The translations under genes were made by a program, and so were the position numbers. From NCBI GenBank assembly GCA_016800925.1, contig JABCPU010000286.1, positions 23,213 through 87,212 on the forward strand: a stretch of 64,000 bases of DNA, written 5' to 3'. The notes below the pieces were generated by a model that was given only the letters and a program-made list of their open reading frames with translations, ran no database searches and had not been told where the DNA came from. The stretch is from Suillus spraguei. Lineage: Eukaryota > Basidiomycota > Agaricomycetes > Boletales > Suillaceae. Of the stretch, positions 56,176-64,000 are shown piece by piece (the first letter of the stretch is position 1; each line of letters starts with the position of its first letter).

Positions 56176-57648
56176 ATGTCCTTCCCCACTGCTTACATCA
56201 TTCCCATCACTATTGCCAACAATGACTCTGATTCCGATGCAGAAAACTACGGAACCCTTGCCACTGAAATTGACAACACCTCCTATATTGAAGCCACCCT
56301 TCTATGCGAAGGACATGCTCTCGAGATTGAAAGAATCCTCACCGAGAGAGGTGCCTTCCCCGCTTTACTCCTTGTCAACATCATCCGCACCGCTGCCCTT
56401 ATTGAAACCAATATCAACGAAACTACAGAAATCACTTACCACTAGCGTATCCTACACCTACAGAAATGCATTCGTTCTTATGCAATGCTTTTGCTTCCCC
56501 GTTCTTTTAAAAGTGATGTTGAAGAAGCTATTCACATTGTGGCTGAACGCCGAGCAGGTGTTGCTCAACCTCCCGCTCCCCAAAGAGATACAGACCCACT
56601 TCCAGTCCCTCCACCCCCTTCTTCGCACGTTTATTCTAACATTGATGCCTTTGCTGGCTTATACACTGCTGTTCAAGAAATTGGACAGCTCACCAATGCA
56701 GTCGTCGAAACTATCCAGCAATTGGTCATGGAAACAAGAGCAGCCAGAAATTTAGTCGAAGAAGCTATTACTGATCTGCAGCAAACTCAAGCGGACCTCG
56801 CTTCCCCACGAACTCCATCTCCCATTGAACGACCAACTTCACCACCCTCTGTTATAGTCTCCCATGATCACCCTGCATGGTTATATGAACCTTGCACAGA
56901 CGAGCAGTGTAAAGCTGCGAAAATGTTAGGAGTCCCTGTTGCTGAGTTGGTGGCACTTGGTCCTCGACTTCGCGACCTCCATATTCACCCTCCAATGTCT
57001 ATCCCATCATCATTCGGTCCAATGGACCCTGTCTTGCCAGGCCTAGTAAAGGACTTTGGCGTAACGTCCCCTTCCTCCTCTGACGAACTCCTTGCAGTTG
57101 CTGAACGAGCAACTACCCCTGATCTCCCAACGTCGGCATACACTCTTACCACTAAACAGCAGGGGCAGCTCAGACGCGACAATGCTTTCACTTTAAGTCG
57201 TATGGTGCGACGGAAGGGAAAGAAGCACGCCAGATCCATTAGTTCCAAACCCATTATTTCGCCATTGCCATTACGCATGTCTACTTCCAACACTGATGAA
57301 AATATGAAATGTCAATTCTGTGGTATCATAGGACATCGACAAAAGAATTGCCCCAAATATCAGTGTCAAATTTGTCTGCGACACGCCCCTACCCATCTGT
57401 CTATCTACTGCCCTCAGTGTCTTGGAGATCCCCCGTTTATGCTTACTTGGAAGGACGACAGATTTTATGATGCACTTCATAGGTGGGAGCAGTATCTTAT
57501 TAATCGTCGACAAAGAAAGGCAGGTCAACGAGCGAGGACTATAGCAGAAGAAGAAGCGGCTTATATGTTAGGGGGAAGTGCTGCTGATGAAGACATCGCT
57601 AACTATGACAACTATGATCCCGTCTATGACGCCAATAGCGATATATGA
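56176..57648 (+). CDS. Additional 3' reading frame with zinc knuckles (family D ORF3)
   Basis: It lies between integrase and the 3' LTR and is open for 491 codons except one TAG at 56443-56445. The part from 56485 (387 codons) has a proline-rich segment, a helical stretch (QEIGQLTNAVVETIQQLVME, residues 65-84), a basic patch (VRRKGKKHAR, 241-250), a complete CCHC knuckle at 276-289 (C-x2-C-x4-H-x4-C) and a second cysteine/histidine cluster at 294-312. Then follow a basic helix (NRRQRKAGQRAR) and an acidic end. I do not know a function. The knuckles suggest nucleic-acid binding. The better preservation than pol argues that it was under selection, or simply lucky. Confidence 0.7.
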
Positions 57649-57670
57649 AAGTCGGTGACTTTCCATGTAA

Positions 57671-57681
57671 CAAGGGGGTAA
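57671..57681 (+). promoter_or_regulatory. Polypurine tract
   Basis: CAAGGGGGTAA directly before the 3' LTR is the expected plus-strand primer site. Confidence 0.75.
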
Positions 57682-58154
57682 TGTTACAGTTGTATGTGCC
57701 CCCATTCATTCTCTCCTTGTTTCCTTTACTTGTACATTACATAACGTGACTCTGACTCATATGCTCAACGCATCTGTACTATAGTTGCCTTCCTTCTTTG
57801 GATACACACTTACGTTTTCACATCCCTCCTGGTCCGTGCGCACATATTGACCTATTTAAGCACGTTGTATTATGCTCATATACCTTACTTTAATCTTACT
57901 GGGTTTTACCTGGAACATCCTTCGCTTAGGTCTCCAACCTAAGTCGTCTTGAATTGTCTCTAAGTCTAAGCACTCCTTAGCCTTAGTCTCTATTCTCGTA
58001 GAACCTCTTAGACTCTTTGAGGCAGAACCCTTGATAGTACTCGGAACACGTTCCTTGTACTCTCACCTTGTCCCCTTCTGGACATAGTAGAACTTCCCAG
58101 CAGACCGTCTGTGTCTTTTCACTGTTGCTGGTGACGCCATCCCAGTTCGTAACA
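57682..58154 (+). repeat. 3' LTR of the family D chromovirus
   Basis: 473 bp, same length as the 5' copy, with no gaps in my hand alignment. The ten differences are all transitions, and about five fall in CpG/TpG/CpA context. Confidence 0.92.
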
Positions 58155-58480
58155 AGGAGGAGAAGCTGAGGAATGTGGTTTGAGCGCAAGCCATAATAGG
58201 CCAGTGGGATCCAGCGCGCTGACATTGGCCAAGCCTCTACAATATATGTCAACAAGTTATGTCTAAATTTTTGCTTCTGTTTCACTTACTATAAAGTCCA
58301 GCACCATGGTGTAGAAACATCTCAGTTCTTCGAGAGAGACTGAGATATGAGTCTATAGATTCTTGTACTGTCAGCGTTAACTGATGAAAGCAATAGCATA
58401 CCTTGTCCTTATAGGTATTACACATGTTAATAGAGTTCTTCGAGAGAGACTGAGATAGTACCTTGTCCTTATAGACCCTT
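58155..58480 (-). pseudogene. Unknown gene fragment with RTEMFLH motif, copy 2
   Basis: On the minus strand LSLSRRTEMFLHHGAGLYSK (58340-58285) is followed by an intron and RGLANVSALDPTGLLWLALK (58240-58170), which ends where the chromovirus begins. A CTTCGAGAGAGACTGAGAT segment is duplicated at 58320-58350 and 58437-58460. Sequence left of the chromovirus (50110-50030, minus) could be its continuation. Function unknown. Confidence 0.4.
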
Positions 58481-58938
58481 TCTCCCACCCTCGTCAGCCT
58501 CTTATGGCAAGAGATGCTTGTAGTAGTCAGTACTTAAGTAATACTTATGAGCTAAGGGGACATACCTAGCATTCAAAGTTGCTTCCGCTGTCACTCGCTG
58601 GATGGATTTGACACATGCAGTTGTGACTTGTGACACGTGACTGTCGAATTGAACGAAATACTACAGTATGTTATACACACGAAAATGAGGGTACGATTCA
58701 TATTTTGCATTATGTCTATGTAATATTTGACGAAAACCCTTAGAATTACCACATCTAGTCCCCGTTATGTAAGACACAAACCACCCAAAAGGTCTCCCAG
58801 AACTAACCGTGTAGTCCATGCTGAGTCATCTTCGTCTATAAATATAAGTACCAAAAATTGCAACTCTGTTCTGACCATCTTTCAACGCAACCCCTGGTCA
58901 TTCCTCCGCTCCGTTATATTCTGGGCAAATATATAATA
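58481..58938. other. No supported gene; 5' flank of the next gene
   Basis: AT-rich. A TATAAATATAAG box at 58837-58848 lies about 95 bp before the ATG at 58939. Confidence 0.45.
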
Positions 58939-60836
58939 ATGTTGTCATCCGAGGAAATTATCCTCACAAATGCCCTGACTGTGTGCAGCAACGTTCAACG
59001 TGGCCGCTATTTGGGTGTCGTGAAAGACCAGTTGACATTTGCAAGGCAAACGGGTCGTCTCGTGGTGAGTACTGTCAGCTCCACACACCACTCGCTGTCC
59101 CTTCATCAACCACATAGGAGGAAGCAATCAGTCATGCCACACATGTGATGGCTATCCCACCGATCCTGTTGTCATGTGCTGTGGAATTACATCACTGTAG
59201 TGAAAAGAAGGTCATTTTCCGGGTGCCCGCGTGGGGGGCCATAGGGTATAACGACCGCCGCATCTTGAAACATCCGCTAAGGAACCAGGCAAAAGCGTGG
59301 ATGGCGAGTAAGGTCGATCTACGAGACAAAAGCTTGCAACTGGATATTCTATCTGGAGATCCATTGGACTGGCAGCAGATCTTGGGTAATGCGGGTGGAG
59401 GAGAGGTGAGTAGAAGTTTCGAGCTTGTGAATTTGCAGGGAGACCGAAAATCCCCGAGGGCATATGCGCAGCAGGACTTCTTCAGTGTAGAACAGGGAAA
59501 GGGGACAACGAAAAGGAACTGCGGAGGGCTACCCATGGAGGACTCCATGACAGTGTACAGGACGGGAGGAAAGCGTAGGAGGATAGGCGATAATCATGCA
59601 AGGAACGTCGAGACTCCGGGCGAGATGAACACCGGTAGGCTATCAATAGTAAGCACTCCGCTGCATACCTTGCGTCCCGATATTCATTGAATAGAACGAA
59701 TCACTGGTACCAAGTAGAGTTGTGAAGATGGAACAGACCGATGATGTAAGGACGGTCCTGGTTTTATTAACGGATGCTAATCAGCCGCGCAGGTTGGGAA
59801 CAGCCAGCATGAATGTTGCACGCCCTGTAAGAAACGTGCAGTACAATGCATCGCGATACGCAGTACAAAGACGGGGCGGCTCCTCCGATCATGCGGGGAA
59901 TGTTCCAGGAAGAAACAGAAATGTTTTTACGGCGATGCGCCATCAGCGATGCCGAGAGGTCGTAGACAAACGACATCTCGTATGAAATCGAGGTACCATC
60001 CAGGATGGCGACTCCATGTGTTGTATCAGCATTACCTGAACCAGGAAGTGGTCGGATGGTGGCCGCTGCACCCCGAGCAAGTCTACGGAAATTACATTCC
60101 CGTCACCGCAGCATGGCTCGGGCGCAATTGTATCTCCAGAACGCATCCCATCATTTTGTAAGTGAATCTTATGAAGTCAGATGGTCTTTCACTTACAATG
60201 GGTCGCACAGATGTCTTGCTCCCCCATTTCCGGGACGTGCTGCGGGACGAGATTCATCACCGGGTGACCGCTGTCGAACGAGGTATGAATGTGGCTATGG
60301 CAGCAGTTGAATCACTTGGAAGACAGTATCAGGCGTTGGCGCAGGAGGTGTCCGCCATCCAGGAGTTCATGCAAATTCCCAACACTGACCCCCGCAGAGC
60401 TATGTCTAATCCTCCAGCCCGCACGCTATCATCTGCGGCCATACTTCCGTCCGTGAGCATACTTCCGCACGACGGACACCCCCGAAGCATATCGCTACCG
60501 CCCTCCCCGGCACTACATGAGACACCCAATTCTGCATTTCCAGAATTGCCAGTGAGTCGGACAGCTGTTGATATATCCTTTCCTCCCGCACAGGCCATCG
60601 AGGGCCTGTCCGTTGTCCCTCCTCGCCAAATCAACGTCGCCCGCTCACACGATCATCTTCCGCAGGCCGGGCTAGTGACTGAGCCAGTTCACGCCTGTAA
60701 TGGTTCTGAGCCAGCACCGGTCGGTAAGGAAATCAGTCAAGCATGTGAGGGATCAGAGGTTGTGGGGAATGCCGAAAGCAACGCTCTCGTTCCCGGACCT
60801 ACACAGGTTGGACAACGTGATCTCACGGAAGGTTAG
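58939..60836 (+). CDS. Unknown multi-exon gene with coiled-coil region
   Basis: Exon 1 (58939-59065, MLSSEEIILTNALTVC to TGRLV) joins through a ~50-bp GT..AG intron to EEAISHATHVMAIPPILLSC and a long frame to about 59660 (ELHHCSEKKVIFRVPAWGAI, MASKVDLRDKSLQLDILSG, a basic KRRRIGDNHAR patch). Later exons include 60215-60836: VLLPHFRDVLRDEIHHRVTA, ERGMNVAMAAVESLGRQYQA (a likely coiled coil), then a serine/proline-rich tail ending TAG at about 60834. Exons between 59660 and 60215 could not be fixed. A candidate is 59949-60150 (HPGWRLHVLYQHYLNQEVVG). A TATA-like box precedes it. I do not recognise the family. No stop breaks the parts I could join, so it may be a real gene. Confidence 0.5.
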
Positions 60837-61404
60837 CTGCTCCGTTCTAAAACTTGTTTCACCACGCCCGATACCTCTTGTGAGGATTTATCTGCATACT
60901 CAAACAGTCATATTGTTACTTTGTTGTGGATGCCCTTCGTCACCCCACCTTTTACTAGATTCCCAATCATATGATCACCATACGACCTTCTAATAATGGA
61001 CATCACTTCATATCAAGCCCTGCTGTGGTTGCTATCTCTTTCCGAAGATTATATTCAGACAGGTTTCATCACTGCAAGATGCTGTGGTTGTAGAGGTGAC
61101 TCGTACAGCGTGAGCTTGGCTCCCTGAGTGCTGCCAATTTTACGCACCATTGGCTGCATCTACCTTGAATTATATTCCTCATCGCTGAAGTCAGATAGAG
61201 ACCTAGTCAAAAACAGAAGGCCAATTTCACGTATCAAGTCAAGGCCAAAGGGCTTCATGATTTGTTGATCAACATGAAGGACAAGCTGATTCGGTTTTGG
61301 CCGGGGAGACCCGCTCTGCAAATATCTTGTTCGTCCATGGAATGGTGATTTCCTCGAGCTTCCTGGCCACGCAGTATGACGCTCCAAAAGGAACTTTAAT
61401 AAAT
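60837..61404. other. No supported gene
   Basis: Nothing recognisable. The frame at 61160-61456 (minus) has no known similarity. Confidence 0.4.
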
Positions 61405-61476
61405 TGCGCGATACGGCATCGAGTGCGTGATACACAACATCGAGTGCGCGATACACAACCTCAAAGTGCGCGATAA
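61405..61476 (+). repeat. 21-bp tandem repeat, about 3.4 units
   Basis: The unit is GTGCGCGATACACAACATCGA with few substitutions. The units directly abut, so it is not a CRISPR array. Confidence 0.85.
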
Positions 61477-62599
61477 CCAGCTACTAGCTATTTCAAGCGT
61501 TGGGCAGCCTCCTTACAAGGTTGAAGAATTCGTCCATTCAGCAAAATCTATCTATTCCATTCCACCACAACTGTTTCCGGTCCTCCTCACATTTCTTTTG
61601 CTTTGTACAAGTTCCTGCATGCACCATAGGTGGGACTTCCTATGCAATGGGCCGATGGTGCACATCGAGACGTTCCTTGACTTTGAGTATAGTGTTTCAC
61701 ACAACAGACCTAATAGCGTGACATTCCTCGTCAGAGATATTGTTGATGCGAGCTGAAATGAGTTGCTCAAAAGCATGCGGCAAGAATTATTTGACATTAT
61801 ACGTCAGTGCGAGCGAGAGAAGTTGTACTGGTTCGAGTGAGTAACGTTGCCGGCAAACAGCATAGACATGTGCATCTTTGCAAACGTAAATGTCGCTAAG
61901 CTCCAGCTCCAGTAGTTGAATTATGGCAAATTTGGTATTTTGCGAACATCAGGCCTCCATCTGCATGATATCGGCTATCAGACTAGGAGTCCATGCTGGA
62001 AATCAACCGGTCAATGTAGTAGTCACTTTTTTGTTTGACTCCGATACCACTACGCTAGCGGAGTTACTATATTAGGTAACTCCACCCACTGCACAGTGCA
62101 CTCGTTACCCGTCTCTCATTCTATGTAATTCATCTTTCACTGCAACTTTTCTCTCTCGTCTGGAATTAGTTTCTTACATAAAGTTCTAATGCAGATATTA
62201 ACAAGCTCCCAAAACGTTATTCGACGACTGTCTCTGGTGCCACAGACCTCGCAAATACACCTCGAGTCATCAACTGGCTCTTTTCTAAGGCTGGGTCGCA
62301 CTTCGCCACTATTGATATACGTTCGACGCATCTTTTATTCTCTCAGCATTCAACATCGTCGTGTTGCCAGCCGCTTGACTTTGTAGCGCCTCAACCATCT
62401 GATATCATCTCGCGTAGTGTCCGCGACTCTGATAGCCCTATCTGCCCCCTTGTATTGATCCCTCGTCTGAAGATTGTTTATTGGTGACGTGAATATTGCT
62501 GTCTAATCTCTCGTGCACTCTTCTATTTAGTATCTTTCTAGTAACATACTACGGAGCATTTATGGCCTATACCCTTACTATGGTGCACTTTCTTGATAA
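61477..62599. other. No supported gene
   Basis: A minus-strand frame at 61797-61552 (RNVTLLGLLCETLYSKSRNV) and its plus-strand mirror are unassigned. Confidence 0.4.
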
Positions 62600-63440
62600 T
62601 AATGCACCATTACTACTACTGGCCAGGCCTTAAAAATCATTTGAACTTGGTACTGGGCATCCAGAACGCATTTGGTTTGAGCACAGAGTGCATGCACATG
62701 TCTTTGCAAAAATTATATCGGAACTCCGTGGGCTTGGGCATTCCAGTTCCAAGTCTCTCTCCCTCGAAGAACAACTGGCTATCTTCCTATACACTGCTGT
62801 TACTGGCCCGTCAATCAGGCATATTGGAAAGAGGTTTCAGCATTCTAATGAGACTATTTCTTGGTGAGTGTTGTATTCGTAGACTAGATTCATTTATCTT
62901 ATTTGTCTAGATACTTTCGAAGGATGCTCAGCATTTTGCCACTCCCTGTTCTATTCAAATATGTACACCTCCCATCAGACGAAGTTTCCCAGAGAATTCA
63001 CGAGAACACCAAATTTGACCCTTCTTCCAGGATGCCATTGGCGCACTTGATGGGAGTCACATACATGCTACACCTCCTGCACTTGAACGTGCTGGCCTAC
63101 CGTGATTGTAAGGGTCTCATCTCTCAAAACTGTTCATTTGTGTGCAACTTTGACATGAATTTCACTTATGCTCTCACTGGCTGGGAGGGCTCTGCTACTG
63201 ATGCATGAGCTAAAGACCTTCATATTCTGGACAGTAAATATTTTCTGGCAGATGCCAGTTATCCTTCATGCCATGGGCTTCTGATCCCATACTGTGCATT
63301 CACTATCATCTTGCTGAGTGGGGTGAGCAAGCATCAGGTGAGTTTATATCCTTCTGAACACCATCACATACTAACATCAATGAGAGGCCACACAGCAAAG
63401 AAGAATTGTTGAATCTCCATCATGTCATGGCAAGAAACAT
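62600..63440 (+). pseudogene. Second PIF/Harbinger transposase fragment
   Basis: Across several frames the plus strand reads SLQKLYRNSVGLGIP, LEEQLAIFLYTAVTGPSIRH, an intron, YFRRMLSILPLPVLF, then DAIGALDGSHIHATPPALER (first catalytic aspartate), YRDCKGLISQNCSFVCNFDM, GWEGSATDA (second aspartate), YFLADASYPSCHGLLIPYC and finally EELLNLHHVMARNII. The catalytic glutamate region is cut off by the LTR A piece at ~63446. Several frame breaks. It is distinct in sequence from the element at 22.6 kb. Confidence 0.78.
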
Positions 63441-63445
63441 TATCA

Positions 63446-63667
63446 TAGCACATGCTGGCGCATCACATGCTTACCGCACACCACACCGATTTGCTGCACC
63501 ACATACCACATACTGATGTCCTTCCATGTCCTTGCCTCATCCACATAGCTCCATTTGGTGTGTAGTTTGTACATGACTGCTTATCACTGATTCTATGGCA
63601 AGTCTTATTACATGTTGCCTCGTGCCGCAGCTGCCTTGTGCTATGTTTACATACCAGCGGTTACTTC
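63446..63667 (+). repeat. LTR family A fragment
   Basis: It matches about 32000-32210 of the plus-strand LTR A copy (CACGCTTACCGCACACC-type start to TTACATACNGCGGTTAC). It is cut at its right by the family D LTR. Confidence 0.75.
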
Positions 63668-64000
63668 TGTTACAGTTGTACGTGCCCCTATTCATTTTCC
63701 CCTTTGTTCCTTTACTTGTATATCTTGTTACGTGACTCTGACTCATATGCTTAACGCATCTGTATGATACATACCTTCCTTACTAGGATACGCAGTTATG
63801 TTCTCACGGATACTTGGTCTGTGCGCGCATATTGGCCTATTTAAGCACAGTGTACTTGTAGTAGATTCCCTACTTTAATCTTACTGGGTTTTACCTGGAA
63901 TCTCCTTCGCTTAGGTCTCCAACCTAAGTCGTCTTGAATCGTCTCTAAGTCTAAGCACTCCTTAGCCTTAGTCTCTATTCTCGCAGATACCTCTCGGACT
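63668..64000 (+). repeat. LTR of family D, running off the window
   Basis: It starts TGTTACAGTTGTACGTGCCC and follows the 50112/57682 LTRs, with more substitutions, to the end of the window. It retains TATTTAAG and the ACTTTAATCTT start signal. Whether it is solo or belongs to an element beyond the window cannot be told. Confidence 0.85.

Larger units (their letters stand above)
50112..58154 (+). mobile_element. Full-length Ty3/gypsy chromovirus, family D (8.0 kb)
   Basis: Two directly repeated 473-bp LTRs (TGTTACAG..CGTAACA) enclose gag, protease, reverse transcriptase, RNase H, integrase with chromodomain, and an extra 3' frame. A purine tract precedes the 3' LTR. My hand alignment of the LTRs gives ten differences, all transitions. 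The flanking five bases (GAGGG and AGGAG) are not an exact target duplication. Many stops make this copy defective. Relatives in the window: 35186, 45362, 48596 and 63668. Confidence 0.9.

Noticed and set aside
50107..58159. Target-site duplication of the chromovirus
   Set aside because: GAGGG and AGGAG are similar but not identical, so I do not claim a duplication.
61405..61476. Regular 21-bp repeat as a CRISPR-like array
   Set aside because: Units abut without spacers, and the context is a fungal nucleus.

Overview
The window looks like a repeat-rich block from the nuclear genome of a mushroom-forming basidiomycete (Agaricomycetes). The reasons are: introns of about 45-60 bp with GT..AG ends inside several genes; KDZ-type and PIF/Harbinger transposases; Ty3/gypsy chromoviruses with a chromodomain; LINE remnants; a NACHT/STAND receptor fragment; and fungal squalene synthase and XRN1 sequence. 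I see no rRNA, tRNA or CRISPR array. Almost nothing here is an intact housekeeping gene. The two exceptions worth most attention are a complete four-exon gene for a Zn2Cys6-like protein (9397-10705, minus) and a related gene carried between LTRs (40081-41309, plus).

Layout. 1-2.5 kb: no recognisable gene. 2.5-9 kb: a patchwork of broken pieces, namely gypsy integrase, squalene synthase (minus), a NACHT-type receptor fragment (plus, joined tail-on to the squalene synthase piece), XRN1 exonuclease (minus), gypsy reverse transcriptase and a LINE 3' end. 9.4-10.7 kb: Zn2Cys6-like gene 1. 11-19 kb: mostly gene-free, with old repeats and a gypsy RNase H piece. 19.3-21.5 kb: two decayed multi-exon genes of unknown function on the minus strand. 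22.5-25.5 kb: a nearly complete PIF/Harbinger transposon (terminal inverted repeats, transposase, Myb/SANT-like partner). 26.5-49 kb: nested LTR elements, KDZ and other transposon pieces. Four LTR families (A, B, C, E in my naming) appear, and two gag-only elements (B-gag-A and C-gag-A) share a primer-binding site. 50.1-58.15 kb: a full-length Ty3/gypsy chromovirus with two 473-bp LTRs, gag, pol and an additional 3' zinc-knuckle reading frame. 58.9-60.8 kb: an unknown multi-exon gene. 62.6-64 kb: a second Harbinger piece, cut by LTR A and then by an LTR of the chromovirus family.

How the parts fit. The region is a graveyard shaped by insertion into insertion and by C-to-T decay: the two chromovirus LTRs differ only by transitions, and most of the stops in its genes are TGA, several where arginine (CGA) is expected. 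The most unusual signal is that the gag-only LTR elements are saturated with the hexamer GCGGTA (TACCGC on their sense strand), while one of them carries an antisense gene for a Zn2Cys6-like protein, a fold whose known members bind CGG triplets. That pairing is a hypothesis, not a demonstrated system.
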